64,000 nt of DNA from CAZBDU01 sp964490725 (GTDB lineage Bacteria; Spirochaetota; Spirochaetia; SZUA-6; DRHE01): positions 28,722 through 92,721 of the forward strand of contig CAZBDU010000011.1 in the NCBI GenBank assembly GCA_964490725.1, read 5' to 3'. The notes under the pieces were generated by a model. That model ran no database searches, had not been told where the DNA came from, and worked only from the letters and a program-made list of their open reading frames with translations. This document shows positions 17,470-26,696 of the stretch, one piece after another; position 1 is the stretch's first letter; every line of letters begins with the position of its first letter. The translations under genes and the position numbers were made by a program.

Positions 17470-19047
17470 CTAACGGGAGGCGCCGGATGCCTCCACTCCG
17501 CCGTCGCCGCGGAAATGCTCCGGCAGCCCGCCGGAGGCCGGGTCCGGCCGCTGCGCCCAGCGGCCGGTGTTGCGCAGGATCTGCTCGGCGTTCGGGAAGA
17601 TCTCGGTGAACAGCCGGTGATAGTAGATCTCCTCTTTCGAGCGCAGTGCCACCCCGGTGTAGCGGGCTCGATGCTCGGCGGCCTCCCGGTCGGAGAACAG
17701 CCCTTCGATCTCCCCGGGCAGCCTGCGGCTGATGCCCGTGCCCTCGTCGAACTGCTCCTTGGCCCGCCAGGTGATGCTCTGCGGGAGCCGGTCCTGGAAC
17801 GAACGGCGGAGAATCCACTTCTCGATGGGCGCCCCTGCGGGGCGGCCGTCTCGGTGCAGCTTGTGCTGCACGGGGATTCTCTGCGCCAGCTCGATCATCT
17901 CCAGGTCGAGGAAGGGAACCCGGCCCTCGATGGAGTGCGCCATGGTAAGCCTGTCCACCCTCTGCAGGTTGATGTTGTGCAGAGCCGCAACCGAGCGCCT
18001 CAGCTCCCGGTTCAGGGCTCGGGGGTCTCGGATCTCCTTGTAGTAGGCGTACCCGCCGAACAGCTCGTCCGCTCCCTCGCCGGTCAGAATGACCTTTACG
18101 TACTCCGAGGCGAGGCGAGCCGTGAAGTAGCAGGGTACGGCGCTGCGCACCAGGTCCTGGTCGAAGGATTCCAGGAAGTAGATGATTTCCGGAAGCTTCC
18201 TCATCACCTCCCGCGGCGTGAGGACGTACTCGAAGTGGCGCGAGCCGATGCTCTTCGACACCGCCCGGGCCGCCTCCAGGTCGGAGCTGTCTTTCAGGCC
18301 AACAGAAAAGGTATGGAGGTCGGGCATCTCCTCGGCGGCGATTGCGGCAATGATGCTGCTGTCCAGCCCTCCGGAGAGGAAGGCGCCCAGGGGAACGTCG
18401 CTCATCAGCCGCTTGCGCACCGAACGTTCCAGAACGTCTCTGACCAGTCGCGCCGAGTGATCGGGGGCAAGGTCTTCCGGCTCCCGGGAAGGCAGATCGT
18501 GGAAACGATGGAACCCCCGCCCGGTGTGGAAGGAGCATCCCGGAGGGAACTCATCGACCCGCTCCTGGCGCTCCAGGCTCTTCAGCTCCGAGGTGAACAG
18601 CAGCGCTTCTTCCCGATTGGCTCCGACATACAGCGGCTTGATCCCGAGGGGATCGCGGGCCAGGAAAGCGTCCTCTCCGTCGACGATGCAGAAAGCGTAC
18701 ATGCCGTCGATGTGATGCATCATCCCGCTTCCGTGCTCCTCGTACAGGTGCACCAGCACTTCGCTGTCGTTGCGGGTCGAGAAGCGGTGGCGGTGGCGCA
18801 GCAGCTCGTACAGATCGGGAAAGTTGTAGATCTCGCCGTTGGCGACAACCGCCTTGCTGCCGTCCTCGTTGTAGATCGGTTGTTTGCCGCGGGCGGGATC
18901 CATGATGGACAGCCGGTTGTGTCCCAGGACGCCTTTCTCATGCAGGTACAGGCCGCGGTCGTCCGGGCCGCGATGCGCCATTGCGTCCAGCATTCTGTTC
19001 ACCCGCGGACGATCGTCTCGCCCCCACACTCCGCATATGCCACACAT
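17470..19047 (-). CDS. asnB: Asparagine synthase (glutamine-hydrolysing)
   Basis: Converts aspartate, glutamine and ATP to asparagine. Class II glutamine amidotransferase domain begins with catalytic Cys2 (MCGICGVWG) and includes AHRGPDDRG, LSIMDPA and VANGEIYN. The synthetase domain has the PP-loop FLSGGLDSS at 223-231 and the later GEGADELFGGYAYY. The length of 525 residues matches the family. It is monocistronic and divergent from the MttB-family gene. Confidence 0.95.
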   Translation of the reverse strand: MCGICGVWGRDDRPRVNRMLDAMAHRGPDDRGLYLHEKGVLGHNRLSIMDPARGKQPIYNEDGSKAVVANGEIYNFPDLYELLRHRHRFSTRNDSEVLVHLYEEHGSGMMHHIDGMYAFCIVDGEDAFLARDPLGIKPLYVGANREEALLFTSELKSLERQERVDEFPPGCSFHTGRGFHRFHDLPSREPEDLAPDHSARLVRDVLERSVRKRLMSDVPLGAFLSGGLDSSIIAAIAAEEMPDLHTFSVGLKDSSDLEAARAVSKSIGSRHFEYVLTPREVMRKLPEIIYFLESFDQDLVRSAVPCYFTARLASEYVKVILTGEGADELFGGYAYYKEIRDPRALNRELRRSVAALHNINLQRVDRLTMAHSIEGRVPFLDLEMIELAQRIPVQHKLHRDGRPAGAPIEKWILRRSFQDRLPQSITWRAKEQFDEGTGISRRLPGEIEGLFSDREAAEHRARYTGVALRSKEEIYYHRLFTEIFPNAEQILRNTGRWAQRPDPASGGLPEHFRGDGGVEASGASR

Positions 19048-19122
19048 GAGGCTCAGACTACCACGTTGCCGCCGCAGCGGGTAGGAGGGCAGAAGCGATA
19101 AGAGCGGAAATTCGGCCGGCGG

Positions 19123-19151
19123 TTGATGGAATCAATCCTTTTGGATACACT
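19123..19151 (+). promoter_or_regulatory. Candidate promoter for the MttB/methyltransferase pair
   Basis: TTGATG at 19123-19128 and TACACT at 19146-19151 are spaced by 17 bp. It is the best-looking sigma-70 pair in the 300-bp region between asnB and the MttB gene. Confidence 0.4.
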
Positions 19152-19345
19152 CGGCTATACTCCGAGAGGCGAGGCACTCCAGACCTCGCGCCATGTCCCC
19201 GATACTCCCTGCAGTGGATGTGAGTGCGGAGAATACCCGTTGCCAGGGCGGCTTTGCGGTATTGCGGTGGCCCTTTTGCCTCGACCGGCAGGTCGGGATC
19301 CCTGTGGGGGCCCGAACCACCACGGACCTACGAAAGGAACACGGT

Positions 19346-20875
19346 ATGGAACCAAGTAACAGCCGGCCGCAGAACCTGCCGGCCTCTCTGTATCAGCCGC
19401 TCAAAGAGCACGAGGTGAAGACGATAGCCGCCGAGGCGATGCGGGTCCTCGAGCGGGGGGGCATTCAGGTGCACTCCGACACGGCCAGAGACGCCCTGGG
19501 CAGCGCCGGGGCCGTCGTGGAGGAGGCGGATCGGATCGTCAAGCTGCCCCGCAGCCTGGTCGAGGACGCCGTGGCCTCCAACCCGTCCTCGGTGACCCTG
19601 TATTCGAGGGACGGCGGGCACGACGCGGTTCTGGAAGGGAAGCGGGTTCACTACGGCACCGGAGGAACCGCCATCTACGTGCTGGACCCGGCGACCGGAG
19701 AGCGGCGGCCTTCCACCACGGAGGACGTCATCTGGAATGCCCGCATGGTGGATATCCTGGAAAACATCCACGTCTTCACCATCAACGTTTTTCCCAACGA
19801 TATCGAGCGGAAGGACGAGATCGACGCCAACCGCTTCTTCCACGCCCTGGACAACACCACCAAGCACGTCATGGGAGGCGTCTACACCCTTTCCGGCTGC
19901 CGCCAGGCCGTGGACATCGCCGAGACGATCGCCGGAGGCGCCGACGCGCTGCGGGAGAAGCCGTTCGTCTCCTTCATTACCCTGATCATCAGCCCTCTCA
20001 AGGTGGACCGCGACTACGGGGAGATGACCTGCTACTTCGCCGGCAAGGGGTTGCCCGTGGTGGTCCCGACCGAGCCAATCTGCGGGACCACCTCCCCCGT
20101 CACCCTGGCCGGAAACGTGCTCACCCACGTCGCGGAGACTCTGGCAGGAATCGCCCTGGTGCAGAGCGTCCGCAGAGGTGCACCCGGAGTGTGCGGGAGC
20201 GTGGGCTCGATCACCAACCTCCAGACCATGAACCACGTGGGCGGGGCCATCGAGCGGGCCATGATCAACGCGGCGGTGGCGCAGGTGGCCCAACACCTCG
20301 AGCTGCCGCTGTATTCCACCGGCGGCACCAGTGATGCCCTGGACACGGACATTCAGGCCGCCTACGAGAGCGCCATGTCCAGCTTGCTGGTGGCCATGAG
20401 CGGCGCCAACTACATTCACGACATCGCCGGGTTGACGGAGTCGGACCTCACTGTTTCCTACGAAAAACTGGTCATGGACAACGAGATCCTGGGTATGTGC
20501 CAGCGGGTGCTCCGGGGTATCGAGGTGTCCAGCGACACCCTGGCCGCGGACCTGATCATCGAAAAGGGTCCGGGAAGCGACTACATGGCGGAAGAGCATA
20601 CCGTGTCTCACATGCGGGGGGAGTTTTTCCATCCCAGGCTGGCCGTTCGGGAGAAGCGCGAGGAAGCGGATCCGCGGGATCACGCGCTGGCCCGGGCCCG
20701 GGCCTTTGTGCGGGAACAGCTGCGGCGAGGCTGGGAATGCCGGATCGACAGCCCGCTGCGCGAGGAGATTCTGAGCCGGCACCCGGGAATCAGGTCCGCC
20801 TCCGGGCATATCCCGTCGGCGCCGGAAGCGCCCGTCCCATCGGGGGCCGCCCCTGGGGCCGGGAGGCAGGCATGA
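19346..20875 (+). CDS. MttB-family (trimethylamine methyltransferase-like) protein, non-pyrrolysine
   Basis: Member of the superfamily that moves methyl groups from quaternary or tertiary amines to a corrinoid protein. It has 509 residues. Landmarks include ERGGIQVHSD, GGTAIYVLDPATGERRPS, FPNDIERKDEID, VTLAGNVLTHVAETLAGI and LYSTGGTSDALD. The open frame is complete with no internal amber codon, so it belongs to the pyrrolysine-free branch that includes glycine-betaine and carnitine demethylases. ATG at 19346 has AAAGGA upstream. No corrinoid-binding protein is encoded beside it. Its stop overlaps the start of the next gene. Confidence 0.88.
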   Translation: MEPSNSRPQNLPASLYQPLKEHEVKTIAAEAMRVLERGGIQVHSDTARDALGSAGAVVEEADRIVKLPRSLVEDAVASNPSSVTLYSRDGGHDAVLEGKRVHYGTGGTAIYVLDPATGERRPSTTEDVIWNARMVDILENIHVFTINVFPNDIERKDEIDANRFFHALDNTTKHVMGGVYTLSGCRQAVDIAETIAGGADALREKPFVSFITLIISPLKVDRDYGEMTCYFAGKGLPVVVPTEPICGTTSPVTLAGNVLTHVAETLAGIALVQSVRRGAPGVCGSVGSITNLQTMNHVGGAIERAMINAAVAQVAQHLELPLYSTGGTSDALDTDIQAAYESAMSSLLVAMSGANYIHDIAGLTESDLTVSYEKLVMDNEILGMCQRVLRGIEVSSDTLAADLIIEKGPGSDYMAEEHTVSHMRGEFFHPRLAVREKREEADPRDHALARARAFVREQLRRGWECRIDSPLREEILSRHPGIRSASGHIPSAPEAPVPSGAAPGAGRQA

Positions 20876-22116
20876 TGACGGTTCCGGGATCCCAGAAGAC
20901 CTATGCGGACGCGGTGTCCGTCGGGTTGTACGACCTGTACGACGGCGGGTTGTCCGGCTCGCACGACAATATCCGCATCTATTGGGAAGACCAGATCCGG
21001 GGGATGCGGCTCCGGCCGTATCTGCGGAAGCTGGTGGAGCGCCGGAAGAAGGAACAGCGGAAGGTCCGCATCGCCGACCTCGGGTCCGGCTCCGGGGAAG
21101 GGCTGCGGCTGCTGACCTCCTGGAACCGCTCCAATGTGGACCTGGACCTCCACCAGGCCAAGGTTCTGCCGGCCGGCATGGTGGAATCCTACGTCGGCTG
21201 CGACATCAGCGGGGCCATGGTGGAGCAGGGCAACCGCAACTTCCGCGATCTGGAACACGTGCGCTTCGTACAGGGTGACTTTTCCCAGGGCTTCCCGCTC
21301 GCGGAGGAAGCGCCGTTCGACCTGTACTTCTGCACCTACGGATCGTTCTCGCACATCAGCGGGGAATCGATGGAACACCTGCTGACCGAGATGGTCGAGC
21401 ATGCCCACAAGCGGGCTCTGATCGCGGGGGACTGGCTGGGGCGCTACTCCATCGAGTGGCCCTGCTACTGGAATTGCGACGCGGACCAAATGCTGGACTA
21501 TTCCATGAGCTACATGCCGGGCGCGGTGGGTGGCAACGGGGCGCCTGAGCACTTTCCCATGCGTTTCTGGACGGGGGATGAGCTGAGGAGCATGGTCGAG
21601 AGGGTGGCGAGGAAGACCGGGGCCAGGATCCAGATCTCGGAGCTCTACGATTGCTCGATCTTCGTCGGCCGGCACGTCGATACCCGCGAGTACAACGAGT
21701 GGGTGCGTCCGCTGCGCCGTGCGGTCAGCTCCCTGCACGAATCCAACGTGCGCACCGATCTGGAATGCCTCAGGGCGGAGGTGATCCCCGTCGACGGGAG
21801 CGATGAGCGGATCGGCCAGCTGGTGTCGCTGCAGTTCGCCTGGAACAGTCTCATCGACTACTGCCTGCTGCGCCTGGGGAAGCGTATTCCGCCGATGGAC
21901 CTGGCCAACTGGCGGCAGTACCCCTCGGTCCTGCAGATGGGGATGGTCACCATGGACCGGATCATCGACACGGCTCACTGGGTGCAGATGGGAGACCCGC
22001 GGGCCAACATCATCGAGCCGCAGCTGGGCTACGCCCTGCGCGACCTGGAGATGGATTTCCAGCGGGGAAGGGGACAGGGGCATGCCCTGGTGGGCATCCT
22101 GGAGGTGCGGAAGTGA
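20872..22116 (+). CDS. SAM-dependent class I methyltransferase
   Basis: Soluble enzyme of 414 residues. The nucleotide-binding motif I is IADLGSGSGEGLRLL, followed by VGCDISGAMVEQGN (motif II) and FVQGDFSQG (motif III). A C-terminal extension of about 200 residues has no obvious assignment. ATGA overlap with the upstream MttB-family gene and a GGGAGG ribosome-binding site show co-translation. The pairing suggests a shared methylated amine or amino acid substrate, but the reaction is not known. Confidence 0.85.
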   Translation: MMTVPGSQKTYADAVSVGLYDLYDGGLSGSHDNIRIYWEDQIRGMRLRPYLRKLVERRKKEQRKVRIADLGSGSGEGLRLLTSWNRSNVDLDLHQAKVLPAGMVESYVGCDISGAMVEQGNRNFRDLEHVRFVQGDFSQGFPLAEEAPFDLYFCTYGSFSHISGESMEHLLTEMVEHAHKRALIAGDWLGRYSIEWPCYWNCDADQMLDYSMSYMPGAVGGNGAPEHFPMRFWTGDELRSMVERVARKTGARIQISELYDCSIFVGRHVDTREYNEWVRPLRRAVSSLHESNVRTDLECLRAEVIPVDGSDERIGQLVSLQFAWNSLIDYCLLRLGKRIPPMDLANWRQYPSVLQMGMVTMDRIIDTAHWVQMGDPRANIIEPQLGYALRDLEMDFQRGRGQGHALVGILEVRK

Positions 22117-22162
22117 AGCGGCGCCGGGCAGTGGGGCTCAGCGCGTCCTGAGGAGCCGCATC

Positions 22163-22918
22163 TCAGGCGTCTTTGTGAAAGCCGTCACCATCGGCTGCGT
22201 ACCTGCTCCAGTACTTCCTCACGTCGCCGATCAGCATGTCGATGTGCCTTTCGATGCGCTCTTCGGCGCGGTCCGGGTCGTGATTCTGCAATGCCTCCAG
22301 GATTTCCTTGTGGGAGGTCAGATACGGGGCGCCCACGCGCTGACGGAGTGCCTCGAACAGCTCCGATTGCTGGCGCAGCGTGGTGATGGTCTGATACAGC
22401 AGGCTGAGCACCTTGTTGCCGCAGGCTTCGGCGATCTTTGTGTGGAAGGCGACGTCCAGATCGGCGTGGCTCTTCGACTGCTGGTGGCGTTTTTCCCGCT
22501 CTTGGACAATCCGCTCCAGGCGGCTGAGCTGCTCGGGGGTGATCTTCTCGGCAGCCATCCGCACGATGGGGCGCTCCAGTGCCTTGCGGGCCTCCAGCAC
22601 CATCAGGTACTTCTCCAGCACCTGAGAGTTCAGCACTTGCGTCAGCTGCTCGCTGAGCGGCCTTATCCTCAGCTCCTGCCGGTAGGTGTTCAGGAGAGAC
22701 CGGCCTGCATCGGTGATGGTCCGGCCCCGGTTGCTCTGCTGCTTGGTGAGATACCCCTGTTTTTCCAGGCGGTTGAGCATCCTGCCAACCGTGGAGGTAC
22801 TGACGTGGATCTCCTTTTGTGCGAGAAGCTCCTCCAGGTTCCAGGCCCCCAGGGGCTCTTGCGCCTCCCGGATCACTTCCAGAACGGTGATCTCTCGGTT
22901 CGTGAATTGCCTGTTCAT
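22163..22918 (-). CDS. FCD-domain transcriptional regulator with NrpR-like winged helix
   Basis: DNA-binding regulator of 251 residues. The N-terminal winged helix (TVLEVIREAQEPLGAWNLEE, then VSTSTVGRMLNRLEKQGYL) looks more like the NrpR/RNase-R winged helix than a standard GntR one. The C-terminal domain is a helical FCD ligand-binding fold with DLDVAFHTKIAEACGN and the metal-site histidine in SHKEILEALQNHD and RIERHIDML. FCD domains commonly bind organic acids with a metal. It lies beside the heterocycle regulon and is the best candidate for binding the three 24-bp palindromes. Confidence 0.87.
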   Translation of the reverse strand: MNRQFTNREITVLEVIREAQEPLGAWNLEELLAQKEIHVSTSTVGRMLNRLEKQGYLTKQQSNRGRTITDAGRSLLNTYRQELRIRPLSEQLTQVLNSQVLEKYLMVLEARKALERPIVRMAAEKITPEQLSRLERIVQEREKRHQQSKSHADLDVAFHTKIAEACGNKVLSLLYQTITTLRQQSELFEALRQRVGAPYLTSHKEILEALQNHDPDRAEERIERHIDMLIGDVRKYWSRYAADGDGFHKDA

Positions 22919-22936
22919 CCTGGGCTCTTCGTCCCC

Positions 22937-22965
22937 ACTATCTCAAGGAATCGAAACAGTGGCAA
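22937..22965 (-). promoter_or_regulatory. Promoter of the FCD regulator gene
   Basis: Minus-strand TTGCCA (22965-22960) and GATAGT (22942-22937) with a 17-bp spacer, about 20 bp before the start codon. No copy of the 24-bp operator is seen here, so autoregulation is not indicated. Confidence 0.4.
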
Positions 22966-23050
22966 GTAGCCCTTTCCCTGCGCCCCGCCATCGGAACGCT
23001 GCCATGCGGCTCTGTCCCATCTTCGCCCGCTGCCATGCCGGCGATTGCCC

Positions 23051-24088
23051 CTACTCGTACCTTGCCCCGGGAACGGTGAGCAGAGGCGGGTCCGGCAGGC
23101 TTGCCAGCACGCAGCCCTTCAGCGGCTGCAAGTCTTCGTACGCATGGCGCTCCATGATTTCCTGCAGCTCCCGCAGCATCCGTGCTCCGGCCCTGATGTC
23201 TCGATACACGGCCTTGCAGATCTGCACCGCCGCTGCTCCCGCCATCACCGCCTCCAGGATGTCCGCACCCCGGAGCAGCCCTCCGGAACACACCAGAGGA
23301 GTGCTGGACAGCTTTGCCAGGTAGGCGGTGTGAAGAATGGTGCTGGGCTTCACCGGCCCGGTCACCATCGGAGAGATGGGCAGTCCTTTTTCCATGCGCA
23401 GCCGGAGGTTGCCCGGAAGAACCGGTTGCCGCGTTTCCAGGTCGATCTTCAGGTTGGGCATTCTGCCGCCTACGAAGCAGTAGGCGTCGGGCCGTGCTCT
23501 GCGATCCAGGGCATCGAGAAACGGCCTTTCGATCAGGCTGGCCAGCGGGAGCTTGCTCCACACCGGGACCCGCACCGCTCTCTTCACCTCATTGATGAGC
23601 TCCACGGCGCGGGCTGTGTTCCCTATCCACCATTTCCCCAGGCAGGCATACTCCTGTCCCAGGTGAGGTCCGGTGGAGGGGCACACCATGTTCAGCTCGA
23701 TGGCAGACACACCGGCCTCCTGGAAGCGCCGGCAGATGGACAGGATCTCCTCCAGGCTGTTGCCGGTGCAGCTGCCGATTATCTTGCAGTCATTCTCCTC
23801 TGCCAGATCGACGGTCCGGCGGATCGCTTCCTCCATCCGGTCGATGCCCGGGTTGCGGAGAGCCTCTGCCCCGCTCAGGAGGTTCTTCTCCTCCGGGTCG
23901 TACCAGAACACGGTGGGCCTGGGAGCTCCCGCCAGGGGTGTGATGGTGGTGGTCTTGGTGACCACCGCTGCGTAACCGCGAGCCACGTGCTGGCGGAGCC
24001 CGGCGGCGGTGCTCGTGTAGGCAGCCGAGGACAGTATGAGAGGGTTCTTCAGCTTCAGGCCTCCGGCATCGACGCTGAGTCTTGCCAC
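23051..24088 (-). CDS. Dihydroorotate/dihydropyrimidine dehydrogenase-like flavoprotein
   Basis: FMN TIM-barrel oxidoreductase of about 345 residues. Landmarks: LKLKNPLILSSAAYTS, AAVVTKTTTITPLAG, AIELNMVCPS (active-site strand), VWSKLPLASLI, and the FMN phosphate loop LVCSGGLLRGADILEAVMAGA followed by AAVQICKAVY. The family includes PyrD and the PreA subunit of dihydropyrimidine dehydrogenase. A TTG start at 24130 would overlap the upstream gene by 29 bp; GTG at 24088, 13 bp after that gene's stop, is preferred. Its place behind a cyclic amidohydrolase suggests ring reduction or oxidation in the same pathway rather than pyrimidine biosynthesis. Confidence 0.88.
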   Translation of the reverse strand: MARLSVDAGGLKLKNPLILSSAAYTSTAAGLRQHVARGYAAVVTKTTTITPLAGAPRPTVFWYDPEEKNLLSGAEALRNPGIDRMEEAIRRTVDLAEENDCKIIGSCTGNSLEEILSICRRFQEAGVSAIELNMVCPSTGPHLGQEYACLGKWWIGNTARAVELINEVKRAVRVPVWSKLPLASLIERPFLDALDRRARPDAYCFVGGRMPNLKIDLETRQPVLPGNLRLRMEKGLPISPMVTGPVKPSTILHTAYLAKLSSTPLVCSGGLLRGADILEAVMAGAAAVQICKAVYRDIRAGARMLRELQEIMERHAYEDLQPLKGCVLASLPDPPLLTVPGARYE

Positions 24089-24101
24089 GTGCGTCGTGCT
24101 C

Positions 24102-25496
24102 TCAGCGTGCCACCGGAACGAATCGGCCAAAGCCGGGCTTGCCGACCACTTTGCCTTTGTCCATCACCACGGTCCCGCGGACGATCGTCTGCACGGGCAT
24201 TCCCTTGACCTTCCAGCCTTCGAAGGGGTTGTAGCCGGCGCGGCTGTAGCTCTGCTCCTTGGTGATGGTACATTCCTTCTCCAGATCCACGACGACCAGG
24301 TCCGCATCCGCGCCGACCCTGATGACGCCCTTGCGGGGATAGAAGCCAAAGCGTTTGGCCGGTATCTCGCTGCCCAGCTCGACGATGCGCTGCAACGAGA
24401 TGCGGCCCTGGCTGGCCGCGTTGAGGAACAGGGACAGGTAGTCCTGAACGTAGGGTGCCCCACCGTGGGCCTTCCACATGTCCTTCCAGCCGATTTCCTT
24501 TTCGTCGATGTGATGCGGAGCGTGGTCGGTCCCCCAGAAGGCGGGGAAGGGCAACGTTTTTCGCTGCACGACGTCCCAGAGCGCTTCCTGGTCCTTGGGA
24601 GGCGTCCAGCTGCCCAGCACGTAGGGGCCGCGCTTCTTGACGTCTTCCATGGTGATGAAGAAGTGGGGCGGATTCATCTCGCAGGAAAGGTCGACACCGT
24701 CGTTGTAGAACCACTCGGCCATCCGGGTACCCAGGTAGGTGTTGAGATGGAGCAGATTGAGCTTGACCCTGGCGGAGCGGGCCAGGATGAACAGGGCCGC
24801 AAAGGCGGTATCGTAGACGATGGAGTCCGCATAGCGGAGGGCATGGGCGTAGTCCTGGGGTCCGGTGAGGCCCTTCTCCCAGAAGTAGCGATTCTCGATC
24901 CACTCGAACAGGTCCTGATTGTGGGGATGCACGGAGCAGATGGCGTTGCTGCGGGCGCAGGCCTGAAATATCTCGTAGAGGTGGCCGTAGCTGAGGATGC
25001 CCAGCTCGGGCATGTGGGGATAGCTGCGTTTGGTGTCGTTCATCATGAAGACTTTGAGCCCGATGACTCCTTCGCCCATGATCTTTTCGACTTCGGAGAG
25101 GTCTGTCGGTGGACCGATCCAGTGATTGAAATCGACCACCGCCTTCGTCGCGGCGAGCGCCTTGTGTTCCACCGTCCTTTCGTAGGAGTTTGTCGACGGC
25201 TTGACGTTGGGCATGTCCACCGCCAGAGTCACCCCTCCGGCGGCGGCGGCCTGCGTGGCGGATGTAATATCCTCTTTGTGGGTGAAGCCCGGTTCCCGCA
25301 TGTGAACGTGCGTATCGATCAGCCCGGGCAGCACGTACTTGCCTCTTGCGTCGATCGTGTGGTCGGCCTCTGGAGCCGGGGATGCCGGAGCGGCGATCGA
25401 GTGTATCTTCTCATCCTTCACCTGGATGTCCGCCTCCACGAAGTCCTGGTTCAGGTACACCTTGCCACCCTTGACAAGTAGACTCAGTTTTTCCAT
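24102..25496 (-). CDS. Cyclic amidohydrolase (dihydroorotase/hydantoinase/allantoinase family)
   Basis: Metal-dependent hydrolase that opens cyclic amide rings; 464 residues. Metal ligands: His63 and His65 in DTHVHMREPG, the carbamylated Lys148 in GVIGLKVFMM, His190 in CSVHPHNQ, His250 in LLHLNT and the Asp in FWGTDHAPHH. The HMREPG form is shared by dihydroorotases and allantoinases. First gene of a two-gene unit with the PyrD-like dehydrogenase, preceded by one of the three operator-bearing promoters. Ribosome-binding site GGAGAG lies nine bases before ATG. Confidence 0.93.
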   Translation of the reverse strand: MEKLSLLVKGGKVYLNQDFVEADIQVKDEKIHSIAAPASPAPEADHTIDARGKYVLPGLIDTHVHMREPGFTHKEDITSATQAAAAGGVTLAVDMPNVKPSTNSYERTVEHKALAATKAVVDFNHWIGPPTDLSEVEKIMGEGVIGLKVFMMNDTKRSYPHMPELGILSYGHLYEIFQACARSNAICSVHPHNQDLFEWIENRYFWEKGLTGPQDYAHALRYADSIVYDTAFAALFILARSARVKLNLLHLNTYLGTRMAEWFYNDGVDLSCEMNPPHFFITMEDVKKRGPYVLGSWTPPKDQEALWDVVQRKTLPFPAFWGTDHAPHHIDEKEIGWKDMWKAHGGAPYVQDYLSLFLNAASQGRISLQRIVELGSEIPAKRFGFYPRKGVIRVGADADLVVVDLEKECTITKEQSYSRAGYNPFEGWKVKGMPVQTIVRGTVVMDKGKVVGKPGFGRFVPVAR

Positions 25497-25602
25497 GACC
25501 GCGTTCTCTCCTTCCCCGTCATGATCGCCGGCGGGTCGACCGCGCCGATGCGATCGGATCCCACCAGGGCCTTCGGAACAGCGTCAAGAAGCAAATGGAT
25601 TC

Positions 25603-25626
25603 ACTGCTATTCATATGGTGAGTAGC
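25603..25626. promoter_or_regulatory. 24-bp palindromic operator, copy 1
   Basis: The bases between 25603 and 25626 match copies 2 and 3 at nearly every position; its core is TTCATATGGTGA with GCT/AGC flanks. It lies just downstream of the promoter for the amidohydrolase unit, where a bound repressor would block transcription. Confidence 0.75.
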
Positions 25627-25636
25627 TCCAGGTTCG

Positions 25637-25664
25637 AGTATACCATGGGCTGGCCTGTTGTCAA
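25637..25664 (-). promoter_or_regulatory. Promoter of the amidohydrolase/dehydrogenase unit
   Basis: Minus-strand TTGACA (25664-25659) and TATACT (25642-25637) with a 16-bp spacer. The -35 box overlaps the stop codon of the upstream FAD-subunit gene, so this is an internal promoter at an operon boundary. Confidence 0.75.
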
Positions 25665-26695
25665 CAGGGGCATTCGTCCTGGTCCTCCTCGTCTCCCGCG
25701 AGAGCTCTTCTCAGTGTCCGCCGTACCAGGGCGCCGGCCAGATCCATCTTGAAACGGTTTCCGCGTAGAGGTTTCGCGCCATGCAGCGCGGCCTGCGCCG
25801 CATCATCCAGCAGACCGCTGTCCAGCGTTCTACCCTTGACGACCTCTGCGCACCCCTCGGCCAGGAACGGCAGCGGGGCCACGCCGCCCAGTGCCAGTCT
25901 GATATCCCGGCACGCACCGTTGCCCATCGCGGCTACTACGGCCACACTGGCCAGGGCGAAGTCCGCGGCGTGCCTGAGCCGGTGTTTGAGGAAGACCTGG
26001 CGGTTTCCCGGCGGCGGGAAGGGAATGCGGATTTCCTTTATGAGCTGGTCCGGCCGGAGCACGGTTTCACGGCAGCTGTCCGCATCCGTGAACAGCTCCT
26101 CCAGGGGAAGCACTCGTTCCCCATCGTGGCCGGCAATCACCGCTTCCGCCTTCAGGGCAAGCAGGGCCGGGGCGGTGTCGGAGGGATGAGCCATCACACA
26201 TTTGCCGGTCTTGAGAATTGCGTGATAGTCCCTGTGCTCTCCTCTGACGGCAAAGCACTTCCTGCCGCCCTTCTTGAAGCAGAGGAAATGAGGATGTCGA
26301 AAATACATGCAGCGGGGCCTCTGACAGATATTGCCGCCCAGGGTGCCCATGTTTCTCAGCTGGGTGGTCCCAACGCTGTCTGCCGCCTGAGACAGGACCG
26401 GGCAATACCTTCGGACCAGATCATTGTCCGCTATGCGGGCAAGCGTTGTCGCGGCGCCGATCCTCAGACCTGCCTCGTATTCGCTGATCCGGTCGATCTG
26501 AGGGATCGTCTTGATGTTGACCAGTATCTCGGGGGTTCTCAGCCCGGGTCCTTCGATCCCGTCCTTGAGCAGCCCCAGCAGGTCCGTCGCGCCGGCGATG
26601 ACCGCCGCCTTCTCGCCGTTCTCCTCCAGCAGGTGAACGGCTGCGGCTACGGTCGTGGCGTCGACATGCTCGAAGCGTGGCAGCTCGTACAGCAT
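25661..26695 (-). CDS. Molybdenum hydroxylase FAD subunit with four-Cys insert
   Basis: Electron-transfer subunit of a xanthine dehydrogenase-family enzyme, 344 residues. FAD-binding motifs AAVIAGATDLLGLLKDG and LRNMGTLGGNICQ are present. Between them and the C-terminal domain is an insert with four cysteines spaced C-x4-C-x9-C-x7-C (starting at the Cys of GGNICQRPRC and ending in GGRKCFAV). It recalls the extra [4Fe-4S] loop of 4-hydroxybenzoyl-CoA reductase beta subunits, which run electrons in the reductive direction. The start is one base after the molybdenum-subunit stop. The C-terminus ends DQDECPC, which may add further ligands or be incidental. Confidence 0.92.
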   Translation of the reverse strand: MLYELPRFEHVDATTVAAAVHLLEENGEKAAVIAGATDLLGLLKDGIEGPGLRTPEILVNIKTIPQIDRISEYEAGLRIGAATTLARIADNDLVRRYCPVLSQAADSVGTTQLRNMGTLGGNICQRPRCMYFRHPHFLCFKKGGRKCFAVRGEHRDYHAILKTGKCVMAHPSDTAPALLALKAEAVIAGHDGERVLPLEELFTDADSCRETVLRPDQLIKEIRIPFPPPGNRQVFLKHRLRHAADFALASVAVVAAMGNGACRDIRLALGGVAPLPFLAEGCAEVVKGRTLDSGLLDDAAQAALHGAKPLRGNRFKMDLAGALVRRTLRRALAGDEEDQDECPC

Positions 26696-26696
26696 T

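Noticed and set aside
19346..20875. Possible pyrrolysine codon in the MttB homologue
   Set aside because: The frame is full length with no in-frame amber codon, so it belongs to the pyrrolysine-free branch.
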